A DNA stretch of 64,000 nucleotides from Pseudomonas fildesensis (GTDB taxonomy: Bacteria; Pseudomonadota; Gammaproteobacteria; Pseudomonadales; Pseudomonadaceae): contig NZ_LFMW01000004.1 of assembly GCF_001050345.1 (NCBI RefSeq), positions 372,001 to 436,000 of the forward strand, in the 5' to 3' direction. The notes under the pieces were generated by a model that saw only the letters and a program-made list of their open reading frames with translations, was not told the DNA's origin and ran no database searches. Below are positions 45,697 through 54,848 of the stretch, one piece after another. The translations under genes and the position numbers were made by a program. How positions within the stretch are numbered: position 1 is the first letter of the stretch; the number at the start of each line of letters is the position of its first letter.

Positions 45697-47616
45697 ATGA
45701 ATAGCTGGTTCGGCAACATCAGCGTCAACCTCAAACTCGGCCTGGGCTTCGGCCTGGTGCTTGTCCTCACGTCGATCCTGGCGCTGACCGGCTGGACCAG
45801 TCTTGGCAGCCTGATCGACCGCAGCAACTGGATGAGCGACATCACCCAGCTCAATGCCTCCCTGACCAAGCTGCGTATCGTGCGCCTGCAGTACATGCTG
45901 GCCAATGGCGATGAGGCAGTAGCGCAGAACGTACAGACCAGCCTGGATGCCTTCTCCGCCCAGCAGCAAAAGCTCCTGAACAGTTTCAAGAGCCCGGAAA
46001 ACGTCAAGCTGCTCAACGAACAGAAAGCCGTCATTACCGCCTATCAGCAGTCGCTGAACAAAATGCGTGAGGCCTACCGTAACGGTAACGCGGCGCGCCA
46101 AGTCATGGGCGACAAGGCTGACATTGCCAACGCACAGATCGACGCGCTGAACACCAGCGTGGAGCAGATGCCCGACAGCCCGGAGCGCTTCACCCAGTTT
46201 CAAGCCGTAACCCATGCCAAATACGAATTCCAGTTGGCCCGCTATGAAGTGCGTGGCTACACCGGCAACGTCAATGCCGACACTGAAGCCCGTGCCGCCG
46301 CGCAGATCGAAAAAGCCATCAGTGGCTTGAAAGGCCTCAGCACCGCATTCGGCGCCAGCCAGCAAACCGCACTGACTTCGCTGGAAAGCGCCCTCGGCGC
46401 CTATCGCAGTGCCGTACAGAGCTACAAGGCCGCCAATGCCAACATCGTCACTGCCCGTGCCGAAATGACCACCCAAGGCGCTGACATCGTCACCATCAGC
46501 GACAAGCTGTACGACATCCAACTGGAACGTCGCGACGCCGAAAGCGCCCAGGCCCGAAGCCTGCAACTGATCAGCACCTTGCTGGCCCTGTTGGTGGGCA
46601 TCATCGCTGCCTGGGTGATCACCCGCCAGATCACCCGCCCGATCCAGGAAACCCTGGCCGTGGTGGAGCGTATTGCTTCCGGCGACTTGAGCCACAACAT
46701 CCAGGTCACCCGTCGCGATGAACTGGGCGTGTTGCAACAAGGCATCCAGCGCATGGGCACGACCCTGCGCGAGCTGATCAGCGGGATTCGCGACGGTGTA
46801 ACCCAGATCGCCAGTGCTGCCGAAGAGTTGTCGGCCGTCACCGAGCAGACCAGCGCAGGCGTCAACAGCCAGAAGATCGAGACCGATCAAGTCGCCACCG
46901 CAATGCATGAAATGACCGCCACCGTGCAGGAAGTTGCGCGCAATGCCGAACAGGCTTCCCTGGCCGCTGCCGATGCCGATGGCCAAGCCCGCGCAGGCGA
47001 CAAGGTGGTGGCCGAAGCCATCGCCCAGATCGAACGCCTGGCCGCCGAAGTGGCGCGCTCCACCGATGCCATGGCCCACCTGCAACAAGAGAGCAACAAG
47101 ATCGGCAGCGTGATGGACGTGATCAAGGCCGTGGCCGAACAGACCAACCTGCTGGCGCTCAACGCAGCGATTGAAGCCGCGCGTGCCGGTGAAGCCGGTC
47201 GCGGGTTTGCCGTGGTGGCTGACGAAGTGCGAGGCCTGGCCCAGCGCACCCAGAAATCCACCGAGGAAATCGAAGGTCTGGTGGCCGGTTTGCAGAACGG
47301 CACCCAGCAAGTGGCCAACGTGATGAACAACAGCCGCAGCCTGACCGACAGCAGCGTAGAGCTGACGCGCAAAGCCGGTGTGTCACTGGAAAACATCACC
47401 CGGACGGTGTCGAACATCCAGTCGATGAACCAGCAGATTGCAGCGGCTGCCGAGCAACAAAGTGCCGTAGCTGAAGAGATCAGCCGCAGTATCGTCAACG
47501 TGCGTGATGTGTCGGAGCAGACGGCTACCGCGAGCGACGAGACGGCCAAGTCGAGTATTGAACTGGCGCGTTTGGGTAGCCAGTTGCAGCAGATGGTCAG
47601 TCATTTCCGGGTGTAA
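45697..47616 (+). CDS. Methyl-accepting chemotaxis protein, HBM-type sensor
   Basis: This 639-residue chemoreceptor starts [27 protein letters not shown] with GCGGAG 8 bases upstream. A first membrane span (about 12-32) is followed by a periplasmic helical region of about 250 residues, the size of a helical bimodular (HBM) domain as in McpS of P. putida. Then come a second span ([17 protein letters not shown]), a HAMP domain and the signalling hairpin tip [46 protein letters not shown] receptors sense organic acids, but the ligand here is unproven. Confidence 0.93.
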   Translation: MNSWFGNISVNLKLGLGFGLVLVLTSILALTGWTSLGSLIDRSNWMSDITQLNASLTKLRIVRLQYMLANGDEAVAQNVQTSLDAFSAQQQKLLNSFKSPENVKLLNEQKAVITAYQQSLNKMREAYRNGNAARQVMGDKADIANAQIDALNTSVEQMPDSPERFTQFQAVTHAKYEFQLARYEVRGYTGNVNADTEARAAAQIEKAISGLKGLSTAFGASQQTALTSLESALGAYRSAVQSYKAANANIVTARAEMTTQGADIVTISDKLYDIQLERRDAESAQARSLQLISTLLALLVGIIAAWVITRQITRPIQETLAVVERIASGDLSHNIQVTRRDELGVLQQGIQRMGTTLRELISGIRDGVTQIASAAEELSAVTEQTSAGVNSQKIETDQVATAMHEMTATVQEVARNAEQASLAAADADGQARAGDKVVAEAIAQIERLAAEVARSTDAMAHLQQESNKIGSVMDVIKAVAEQTNLLALNAAIEAARAGEAGRGFAVVADEVRGLAQRTQKSTEEIEGLVAGLQNGTQQVANVMNNSRSLTDSSVELTRKAGVSLENITRTVSNIQSMNQQIAAAAEQQSAVAEEISRSIVNVRDVSEQTATASDETAKSSIELARLGSQLQQMVSHFRV

Positions 47617-47645
47617 AAACTTACATCCCGACTGAGCGCGATCAC

Positions 47646-47675
47646 TGTGGCGAGGGAGCTTGCTCCCTCGCCACA
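47646..47675. repeat. Single REP palindrome TGTGGCGAGGGAGCTTGCTCCCTCGCCACA
   Basis: A perfect 13-base inverted repeat around AGCT. It is one unit of the same family as the element near 20.4 kb, without a partner. Confidence 0.88.
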
Positions 47676-47811
47676 AGTACACACTTAGACATACTCGGCC
47701 CTCCCTGAGTTGGGCCTTACCTCCAGCGCACTTACCGGAACACGTGAGCCTTCGGACGCGGGTCAGCGCTTCCAGTAAGATAGCAACCCCAGCCGCAAAC
47801 TGGGATTGCAA

Positions 47812-47842
47812 TAAAAAACCGCCCTACTAAGGCGGTTTTTTA
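47812..47842. terminator. Bidirectional terminator between MCP and VOC genes
   Basis: ATAAAAAACCGCC-CTACTAA-GGCGGTTTTTTAT is a GC stem with A and T tracts on each side between convergent genes. Confidence 0.88.
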
Positions 47843-47860
47843 TTGCCTGCGATTTACCGC

Positions 47861-48229
47861 TCAGCCCTCGCCTTCCTCCACAAACACCACCCGATTCCCA
47901 AACGGGTCGTTGATGCTCATCTCCCGCGAGCCCCAAGGCGTTGCCTCAACCCCAGGCTTGGCATAACGGTAATCCTTGCCCAGCAATTGCTGCTGATAAG
48001 CGTCCACTCCCTGCGCCTGAATTCGCACCGCTGCGCCCGGCGAGGCATCGCCATGATGCTCGGACAAATGCAGCACGCACTCCCCCAACGACACCTGCAG
48101 ATACAGCGGAAAATTCGCCTCGAACCGGTGCTGCCAATCAACCTTGAACCCCAGGAACTCGACGTAGAATTCCAGGGCCTTGGCCTCGTCGAAAATTCGC
48201 AAAATGGGGGTGACTTTTCCTAAGTGCAT
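47861..48229 (-). CDS. VOC-family (glyoxalase/bleomycin resistance-like) protein
   Basis: This 122-residue VOC-superfamily protein starts at MHLGKVTPILRIFDEAKALEFYVEFLGFKVDW, with further signatures LYLQVSLGECVLHLSEHHGDASPGAAVRI and SREMSINDPFGNRVVFVE. The first Glu/His pattern is compatible with metal binding. It lies 29 bases after the D-aminoacylase gene and could be co-transcribed. Substrate unknown; real bleomycin resistance is unlikely. Confidence 0.88.
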   Translation of the reverse strand: MHLGKVTPILRIFDEAKALEFYVEFLGFKVDWQHRFEANFPLYLQVSLGECVLHLSEHHGDASPGAAVRIQAQGVDAYQQQLLGKDYRYAKPGVEATPWGSREMSINDPFGNRVVFVEEGEG

Positions 48230-48258
48230 GGCGACCGCTCCGTGTAAAAGAGCGCCCA

Positions 48259-49722
48259 CTATAGAGTCGAAAACCCGCCACGCAAATCCCCGCTGCGCGC
48301 CAAAAACCGCCCCGGGCGCTGACCGTTCGCCTGCCCATCGCTATAGCTCAACACCCCGTTGATCCACACACCCTCAATCCCTTCAGCCGCGCGTTGAGGC
48401 TCTTTGAAATCTGCCACATCCCGCACGCGCAACGGGTCGAACAGCACCAGGTCCGCCCAATGCCCTTCGCGAATTTCACCGCGCTCGGACAAGCCGAACC
48501 GAGCCGCCGACAACCCAGTCATCTTGTGTACGGCCGTGTGCAACGGGAACAACCCGACATCCCGGCTGAAGTGCCCCAGCACCCGCGCAAATGCGCCCCA
48601 CAAACGCGGATGAGGGAACGGATCTTCAGGCAACCCGTCAGACCCCACCATCGACAACGGATGCGCCAGGATGCGCCGCACATCGGCTTCATCCATCCCG
48701 TAGTACACCGCCCCCGCCGGTTGCAGGCGACGTGCAGCATCGATCAACGAAACGTCCCACTCGGCCGCGATATCCTGCAAGTCCCGCCCGCCGACTTCCG
48801 GGTGCGGCGTCGACCAGGTGATGGTGATACGAAAGGCATCGGTGACTTGCTTGAGGTCCAGGGTCGAAGAACTCGCCGCATAGGGATAACAGTCACACCC
48901 CACCGGATGTGTTTTCGCAGCCGCTTCCAACGACGCCAACAGTTTCGGACTACGCCCCCAGTTACCCGCGCCGGCGCATTTGAGGTGGGAAATGATCACC
49001 GGCACCCTGGCATGCCGGCCGATCAGAAACGCTTCGTCCATCGCCTCCAGCACCGGCTCGAATTCACTGCGCAAATGCGTGGTGTACATCGCACCGAACG
49101 CCGTGAGTTCTTCGCTGAGTTGCAGCACTTCATCGGTCTCGGCACTGAACGCGCTGGCATACGCCAGGCCAGTGGATAACCCGAGGGCGCCGGCTTCGAG
49201 GCTCTCCTGCAATTGCACACGCATCGCCGTGATTTCATCGGGCGTGGCGGTGCGTTGCAGGTCGTCCATATGGTTGCTGCGCAGCGCAGTGTGGCCAATC
49301 AGCGCCGCAACGTTGACCGCCGGGTGGGCGTTTTCCACAGCAGCGCGGTAATCGGCAAAACGCGGATAGACGAACGCCTCACGCTTGCCCAGCAGGTTCA
49401 TTGGGTCCGGTGGATCACTGCGCAAACTGACCGGCGAAGCGCTGATGCCGCAATTGCCGACGATCACCGTGGTCACGCCCTGGCTGAGCTTGGGCAGCAT
49501 CTGCGGATGGCGAATCACCACTGTATCGTCGTGGGTGTGCACGTCGATAAACCCCGGCGCCAACACGCGGCCGGCTGCGTCAAGTTCATGCACGCCATGG
49601 GCGGCCGACAGATCGCCGATTTTTTCAATACGCCCGTCGCGCAACCCCACATCTGCGACGTAACCGGGCGTGTTGCTGCCATCAATGATCAGCGCCTGGC
49701 GAATCAGCGTGTCGTACTTCAT
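48259..49722 (-). CDS. N-acyl-D-amino acid deacylase (D-aminoacylase)
   Basis: This 487-residue amidohydrolase cleaves N-acyl-D-amino acids to D-amino acids. It starts at MKYDTLIRQALIIDG; the longer frame overlaps the RpiR gene and is not used. Zinc ligands and family motifs are APGFIDVHTHDDTVV, VIVGNCGISASPVSL (bridging Cys), VIISHLKCAGAGNWGRS and GCDCYPYAASSSTLDL. VGSDGLPEDPFPHPRLWGAFARVLGHF and the closing IEGVWINGVLSYSDG complete it. It follows the RpiR gene by one base and a GntP permease, forming an uptake-regulate-degrade operon. Confidence 0.92.
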   Translation of the reverse strand: MKYDTLIRQALIIDGSNTPGYVADVGLRDGRIEKIGDLSAAHGVHELDAAGRVLAPGFIDVHTHDDTVVIRHPQMLPKLSQGVTTVIVGNCGISASPVSLRSDPPDPMNLLGKREAFVYPRFADYRAAVENAHPAVNVAALIGHTALRSNHMDDLQRTATPDEITAMRVQLQESLEAGALGLSTGLAYASAFSAETDEVLQLSEELTAFGAMYTTHLRSEFEPVLEAMDEAFLIGRHARVPVIISHLKCAGAGNWGRSPKLLASLEAAAKTHPVGCDCYPYAASSSTLDLKQVTDAFRITITWSTPHPEVGGRDLQDIAAEWDVSLIDAARRLQPAGAVYYGMDEADVRRILAHPLSMVGSDGLPEDPFPHPRLWGAFARVLGHFSRDVGLFPLHTAVHKMTGLSAARFGLSERGEIREGHWADLVLFDPLRVRDVADFKEPQRAAEGIEGVWINGVLSYSDGQANGQRPGRFLARSGDLRGGFSTL

Positions 49723-49723
49723 A

Positions 49724-50584
49724 TCAGTCTCCAAGCGGCAGGCTATCGGGGCCGCCGCGATAATCGTCCAGGGCCAGCTTGATCCGTCGCAGGCGTTCCT
49801 GGTTGTCGTCGGGCATGGCCAGCGCCAGCTCGGTGGCGAGCAGGTCGATGGCCAACAGCATGCCGTAGCGCGCCGCCGTGGGTTTGTAGATAAAGCTGGT
49901 TTCGGCCGGCTGCAGCGGTAGCAAGACATCCGCCAACTGAGCCAGGGGTGAGTCGGCCAGGGTGATGGCGACGATGCGCGCGTTATAGTTGCGGGCCAGC
50001 GCCACCACGTCGAGCAGTTCGGGGGTGAGGCCGGTCAGCGAGCACACGATCAGCACATGTTCCGGGCCCAACGTTGCGGCCGTCACACGCATCATTACCG
50101 GGTCGTGGCACGCCGCAATCGGGTAACCCAAACGCACCAGCCGCACCTGTAATTCATCGCTGCACAGGCTCGACGGGCCGCCCATACCAAATGCGTGGAT
50201 CATCCGCGCCCGGCCCAGCAGGTTGACCGCATCGACAAAGCTGGCTTGGTTAAAGCCCGACAGGTGCTGACGCAACGTCGCTTCGATGTCGCCGAGAATC
50301 TGCCGGTGAAACGCCGACTGTTCCGGCAACCCCGTCGGATCGAGGAAACGACTGCCGACGCCACTGGCCTGGGCCAACTGCAAGCGTAAATCGCGCAGAT
50401 CGCGGCAGCCGACGCTGCGCGCAAAACGCGACAAGGTAGCAGTACTGACCTCGGCCCGCTGGGACAACTCTTCCAGGCTGGCCGACGCGGCAAAGCCCAC
50501 GTCATCCAGCATCAGTTTGGCGATTCGCCCTTCGCCGGCGCTGAAGGAATCCTGGCGGGCGCGGATCTGGTAGAGGATGTCCAT
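49724..50584 (-). CDS. RpiR/MurR-family transcriptional regulator
   Basis: This 286-residue regulator has an N-terminal HTH (SASLEELSQRAEVSTATLSRFARSVGCRDLRDLRLQLAQ) and a C-terminal SIS domain (RARMIHAFGMGGPSSLCSDELQVRLVRLG; VLIVCSLTGLTPELLDVVALARNYNARIVAIT). SIS domains bind phosphosugar-like ligands. It sits between the GntP permease (12 bases upstream) and the D-aminoacylase (1 base downstream), so it most likely represses this operon. Confidence 0.93.
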   Translation of the reverse strand: MDILYQIRARQDSFSAGEGRIAKLMLDDVGFAASASLEELSQRAEVSTATLSRFARSVGCRDLRDLRLQLAQASGVGSRFLDPTGLPEQSAFHRQILGDIEATLRQHLSGFNQASFVDAVNLLGRARMIHAFGMGGPSSLCSDELQVRLVRLGYPIAACHDPVMMRVTAATLGPEHVLIVCSLTGLTPELLDVVALARNYNARIVAITLADSPLAQLADVLLPLQPAETSFIYKPTAARYGMLLAIDLLATELALAMPDDNQERLRRIKLALDDYRGGPDSLPLGD

Positions 50585-50596
50585 GAGGTCTCCGGG

Positions 50597-51946
50597 TTAC
50601 AGGATGCACGAAAGACCATAGGTAAGACCGAACGCGACCACCGAAATCAAGGTCTCCAGCACGGTCCAGGTCTTGAAGGTCTGGATCACCGTCATATTGA
50701 AGTATTCCTTGATCAGCCAGAAGCCGCCGTCGTTGACGTGGGAAAAAATCACCGAGCCGGCACCGGTCGCCAGCACCAGCAGTTCCGGGTGTGGATAACC
50801 CAGGCCCAGCGCGACAGGCGCGACCACACCGGACGCCGTGGTCATGGCCACGGTGGCCGAGCCGGTGGCGATACGCATCAGCGCGGCGAACAGCCAGCCC
50901 ATCACCAACGGCGACAGGTTAAACGCATTGGCCAGGCCGAGAATTTCGTGGGTCACGCCCGCGTCTACCAGGATGCGGTTCAGCCCGCCGCCCGCGCCCA
51001 CCAACAAGGTGATGCTGGCGGTCGGCGCCAGGCATTCATTGGTGAACCTGAGGATCGACTCGCGGTTGAAGCCCTGTGCCAGGCCCAGGGTCCAGAAGCT
51101 CACCAGAGTCGCTACCAGCAGGGCGATCACCGAGTTGCCGATAAACAACAGGAACTGGTTAAGCCCTGTGCCCGGCGTTGAAATCACGTTAGCCCAGCCG
51201 CCGATCATCATCAGCACCACCGGCAATAAAATCGTGCCCATGGTCAGGGCAAAACTCGGTAAACGGGTGCGCGGTTCGCGGTCGATGAACTGGCGTTCCA
51301 ACGGGTTTTCCGCCGGCAAGTGAATGCGCGGCACGATGAACTTGGCGTACAGCGGGCCGGCGATGATCGCCGTCGGAATACCGACGAGGATCGCATAGAG
51401 CACGGTCTGCCCGACCGAGGCGTTGTACGCCAGCACCGCCATCATCGCAGCCGGGTGCGGTGGCACCAGTGCATGCACCACCGACAAACCGGCGACCATC
51501 GGCAAGCCGACCATCAGGATCGAGACCCCGACACGCCGCGCCACGGTAAAGGCGATCGGCACCAGCAACACAAAACCGACCTCGAAAAACAGCGGCAGCC
51601 CCACCAGAAAGGCGATACAGACCATGGCCCAGTGGGCATTGCGCTCGCCGAAACGGTTGATCAGCGTGCGCGCCACCTGCTCGGCGCCGCCGGACTCGGC
51701 CATCATCTTGCCGAGCATGGTGCCCAGCGCCACGACCAGGGCGATATGCCCCAGGGTTTTACCGACGCCCGCCTCGTAGGAGCCCATGATGGTATCCGCC
51801 GGCATCCCGGCCATCAGCGCCAGGCCGATGGACACCAGCGTAATAACGATAAACGGGTTGAGCCGGTAACGTGCAATCAGCACGATCAAAGCAATGATGG
51901 CGATGGCAGCGTATGCCAATAGCCCGAAGCCCGGTGATGCGGCCAT
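50597..51946 (-). CDS. GntP-family permease
   Basis: This 449-residue inner-membrane permease starts at MAASPGFGLLAYAAIAIIALIVLIARYRLNPFIVITLVSIGLALMAG with GAGGAG 8 bases upstream. Twelve or more spans are visible. GntP landmarks are GKTLGHIALVVALGTMLGKMMAESGG, WAMVCIAFLVGLPLFFEVGFVLLVPIAF, ALVPPHPAAM and GSATVAMTTASGVVAP. GntP proteins carry gluconate or related acids. Its operon with an N-acyl-D-amino acid deacylase points to N-acyl amino acids or an acidic derivative as substrate instead. Confidence 0.9.
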   Translation of the reverse strand: MAASPGFGLLAYAAIAIIALIVLIARYRLNPFIVITLVSIGLALMAGMPADTIMGSYEAGVGKTLGHIALVVALGTMLGKMMAESGGAEQVARTLINRFGERNAHWAMVCIAFLVGLPLFFEVGFVLLVPIAFTVARRVGVSILMVGLPMVAGLSVVHALVPPHPAAMMAVLAYNASVGQTVLYAILVGIPTAIIAGPLYAKFIVPRIHLPAENPLERQFIDREPRTRLPSFALTMGTILLPVVLMMIGGWANVISTPGTGLNQFLLFIGNSVIALLVATLVSFWTLGLAQGFNRESILRFTNECLAPTASITLLVGAGGGLNRILVDAGVTHEILGLANAFNLSPLVMGWLFAALMRIATGSATVAMTTASGVVAPVALGLGYPHPELLVLATGAGSVIFSHVNDGGFWLIKEYFNMTVIQTFKTWTVLETLISVVAFGLTYGLSCIL

Positions 51947-52194
51947 GCGGTACTCCTCGGAAAGGGTCACGTCGAGTTGGTTGTGAAACTCATAAATCAT
52001 TACCGATGAATATTTTCAATTTTTATGAAAGTAATTTTCGCCCACAGATAAGCGCTGTCGCGTTGGGATATGCCCGACACTCGTGGATGAAAATTCAGAG
52101 GGTGTTCTTACATGAAGATCAGAGAATGCCGGAAACTCAGCCGCTACCATCGAGTCATAGAATGCGCATCCATTCATGCCCAGGAAAATCGACC

Positions 52195-52575
52195 ATGATT
52201 CGCACATCCCTCGCTGCCAGCGCCCTGCTTCTAGCCCTGTGCGCCGTCGCCTCGGCCGCCGATAACCCGGCGCTGAAAAAATGCATGGACAGCGCCAACA
52301 CGACCGCCGACATGGTCACGTGCAACGCCAAGGAAGCCAAGGTGCAGGATGCGCGCCTGAACAAGGCTTACAAAACCGCCCTAGCCGCCCAGGAAGGCGC
52401 GCGCAGGCAGCAACTGCAAGATGTGCAGCGCTTGTGGATCAAATACCGCGACGCCAATTGCGCCTTCGCAGGCTCGGCGACCGGCAGCACCATCGATCAG
52501 GTCAACGGCTCCGGCTGTGTGCTGGACATGACCCAGACCCGCGCTCAGGAACTGGAAGACCTGGTCGGGCCGTAA
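52195..52575 (+). CDS. LprI/DUF1311-like secreted protein
   Basis: This 126-residue protein starts MIRTSLAASALLLALCAVASAADNPALKKCMDSANTTADMVTCNAKEAKVQDARLNKAYK, a signal peptide and the DUF1311 core. It ends with LQDVQRLWIKYRDANCAFAGSATGSTIDQVNGSGCVLDMTQTRAQELED. Four cysteines are likely in two disulfides. Members inhibit lysozyme or have unknown roles; this one is periplasmic. CAGGA precedes the ATG. Confidence 0.88.
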   Translation: MIRTSLAASALLLALCAVASAADNPALKKCMDSANTTADMVTCNAKEAKVQDARLNKAYKTALAAQEGARRQQLQDVQRLWIKYRDANCAFAGSATGSTIDQVNGSGCVLDMTQTRAQELEDLVGP

Positions 52576-52604
52576 TACACACTCGCGCCTAAAGGGGTAT
52601 GTGA

Positions 52605-54050
52605 TCAGTCGTGATGAACCTTGGCGCGCTTGAGCAGTTTTTTGCAGCGCTCGGACAAATGCAGCACCCGCAAATGCTTGCCGGCCTTGCTGTAGCGCTC
52701 GCGCAGGGTCATCAATGCAGCAATCGCTGAATAGTCGACAAAGCTCAGGTGACGACAATCCAGCGTCACCTGGGCAGGGTCGCTCGCAGGATCGAACTGG
52801 TTCAAAAACGGCGTAGTCGACGCAAAGAACAACGTGCCATGCAACCTATAGAGCTTGCTGCCGTCCGCTTCCAGATGCTCATCCGCATACAGCTCACGCG
52901 CCTGTTGCCAGGCGAAATTCAGCGCAGCGATCACGATGCCGCAGAGCACGGCTGTGGCAAGGTCGGTGAACACCGTGATCACGGTTACCGCAAGAATCAC
53001 CAGCACGTCATTGAACGGCACTTTGTTGATCACCCGCAGCGACGCCCAGGCGAAGGTCTGCTGGGACACCACAAACATCACCCCCACCAGCGCCGCCAGC
53101 GGAATCCGCTCGATCAGCGGTGACAGAAACAGAATAAACAACAGGATCATCACTCCGGCAAACACACCGGAGAAACGCCCGCGCCCGCCGGAACTGAGGT
53201 TGATCACCGTTTGCCCGATCATCGCGCAGCCGCCCATGCCGCCGAACAGGCCCGAGGCTATATTCGCCGCGCCCAGGGCCACACTTTCGCGGTCTGGGTA
53301 GCCGCGAGTCTCAGTGATTTCGTCGGTAAGGTTCAGGGTCAGCAGGGTTTCCAGCAGGCCAACCATGGCCATCAGGAATGCGTAAGGGGCGATGATGCCA
53401 AGGGTTTCCAGGGTCCAGGGAATCTGCGGCAGGGCGAAGGTCGGCAGGCCGCCAGCGATGTGGGCCATGTCGCCGAGGGTGCGGGTCGGCAGGCCGAGCA
53501 GGTACACCGCCAGGCCCACGCCGAGGATCGCCACCAACGCGGGCGGCACCGCGCGGGTGATGCGCGGCAGCAGGTAGACGATGGCCATGGTCACCAGCAC
53601 CAGGCCGGTCATCACGTACAGCGGCGTGCCGCTGAGCCAGGTCTCGCCGCTCTTGAAATGCTCCAGTTGCGCCAAGGCAATGATGATCGCCAGGCCGTTG
53701 ACGAAACCGAGCATCACCGGGTGCGGCACCATGCGTACCAGCTTGCCCAGGCGCAGCAGGCCGAAGGCGACCATGATCAGCCCGCCCAGCAACACCGTGG
53801 CGAGCAGATATTCCACGCCGTGCTGCACCACCAGCGCGACGATCACCACCGCCATCGACCCCGCCGCGCCCGAGACCATGCCGGGCCGCCCGCCGAACAA
53901 CGCGGTGAGGGTGCAGATGATGAAAGCGCCGTAGAGGCCCATCAGCGGGTTGAGGTGAGCCACCAGGGCAAAGGCGATGCATTCGGGTAGCAAGGCGAAA
54001 GACGTGGTGAGGCCGGCCAGGGCATCGGCGCGCAGACGGGTGAGGTTCAT
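52605..54050 (-). CDS. SulP-family inorganic anion transporter with STAS domain
   Basis: This 481-residue transporter has the SulP membrane domain. It starts RLRADALAGLTTSFALLPECIAFALVAHLNPLMGLYGAFI and carries AGSMAVVIVALVVQHG, HPVMLGFVNGLAIIIALAQLEHF and GCAMIGQTVINLSSGGRGRFSGVFAG. A C-terminal STAS domain follows (LYRLHGTLFFASTTPFLNQFD ... VTLDCRHLSFVDYSAIAALMTLRERY). Substrates in the family are sulfate, bicarbonate or C4-dicarboxylates. It lies alone just before the low-GC insert. Confidence 0.92.
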   Translation of the reverse strand: MNLTRLRADALAGLTTSFALLPECIAFALVAHLNPLMGLYGAFIICTLTALFGGRPGMVSGAAGSMAVVIVALVVQHGVEYLLATVLLGGLIMVAFGLLRLGKLVRMVPHPVMLGFVNGLAIIIALAQLEHFKSGETWLSGTPLYVMTGLVLVTMAIVYLLPRITRAVPPALVAILGVGLAVYLLGLPTRTLGDMAHIAGGLPTFALPQIPWTLETLGIIAPYAFLMAMVGLLETLLTLNLTDEITETRGYPDRESVALGAANIASGLFGGMGGCAMIGQTVINLSSGGRGRFSGVFAGVMILLFILFLSPLIERIPLAALVGVMFVVSQQTFAWASLRVINKVPFNDVLVILAVTVITVFTDLATAVLCGIVIAALNFAWQQARELYADEHLEADGSKLYRLHGTLFFASTTPFLNQFDPASDPAQVTLDCRHLSFVDYSAIAALMTLRERYSKAGKHLRVLHLSERCKKLLKRAKVHHD

Positions 54051-54167
54051 GGGGTACCCAAGAGTAAATCAGGAATAGATTCAGCTATCACAGATGATAA
54101 AAGCGACCTGATAAGGTCGCTTTGAAGTGTATGAAAAATCGTCGCTATCTTAACAGTTTCCAGAGGG

Positions 54168-54848
54168 CTACACGGCCCTCACATCCTGATCAAATATATC
54201 GGCCTGCGCGCAGAGCAGGCAGACCTGCGCCCACCGAGCCTGGAGCAATGGCGCTTTCGCAATGTAGTCGAGACGACTTTTGATTTTTGATCCCTTGGCC
54301 AAATGAGCCAGCACGCTCTTCATATTCAAATGGCATTCAAGTTCCTTCAGCACAGCGGCCCCCGCAGGGAGGACAGCCGCAGCCAACCAGGACTCAATCG
54401 CCTTGGAAGGAATACAAATAACCGTTTTATTGGTTGGAACAACATTCCCCAGCCAGGACAACAAAACCGTGCGCAAAGCAGTAACTGAATCCTGTGCATT
54501 AGGACAAGGCATCTGACAGGGCAGCGGCCCCCAGTTATTTTGCAACGCCAGTGCTTCAAGTCCGGAATTGGCATACGTCATGCCCGCCACGTCAGCGTCC
54601 AAGTGCACTATATAAAAGTCATACATGAAAAGTGTCGGGTCATCATGCAGTACGCCCTCTCCACGCTGGACACTTTGATGGCACCACTTGGCAACGCCAC
54701 CCCAACCCTCCCCTAGCTCTCTTGACGAAGCTTCTGGCTGTATTAACTTCAGAACAAAGGGCGCCTGCAAAATCGCTTTAAGCGCTGCTTCTATCACGAC
54801 CAGATCGGTTTTCCCTTCGGCGATTAACGCGATACGCAAATCAGACAT
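54168..54848 (-). CDS. TOPRIM-like protein paired with AAA ATPase (candidate defence nuclease)
   Basis: I do not recognise the exact family of this 226-residue protein. It has the residues of a TOPRIM-like fold: Glu11 and Asp15 in IALIAEGKTDLVVIEAAL, Asp84-x-Asp86 in YIVHLDADVAGM, and Glu152 in CIPSKAIESWLAAAVL. That pattern is seen in DUF4276 and RloB/AbiLii-type proteins. Its ATG overlaps the stop of the upstream ATPase gene by 8 bases. In OLD, PARIS, Gabija and AbiL systems a TOPRIM nuclease works with an ABC-like ATPase against phage, so an effector nuclease role is inferred. The gene is noticeably low in GC. Confidence 0.7.
   Translation of the reverse strand: MSDLRIALIAEGKTDLVVIEAALKAILQAPFVLKLIQPEASSRELGEGWGGVAKWCHQSVQRGEGVLHDDPTLFMYDFYIVHLDADVAGMTYANSGLEALALQNNWGPLPCQMPCPNAQDSVTALRTVLLSWLGNVVPTNKTVICIPSKAIESWLAAAVLPAGAAVLKELECHLNMKSVLAHLAKGSKIKSRLDYIAKAPLLQARWAQVCLLCAQADIFDQDVRAV

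Noticed and set aside
45676..47310. A 544-residue frame opposite the chemoreceptor gene
   Set aside because: Shadow; Gly/His-rich translation without motifs, while the plus strand encodes an intact chemoreceptor.
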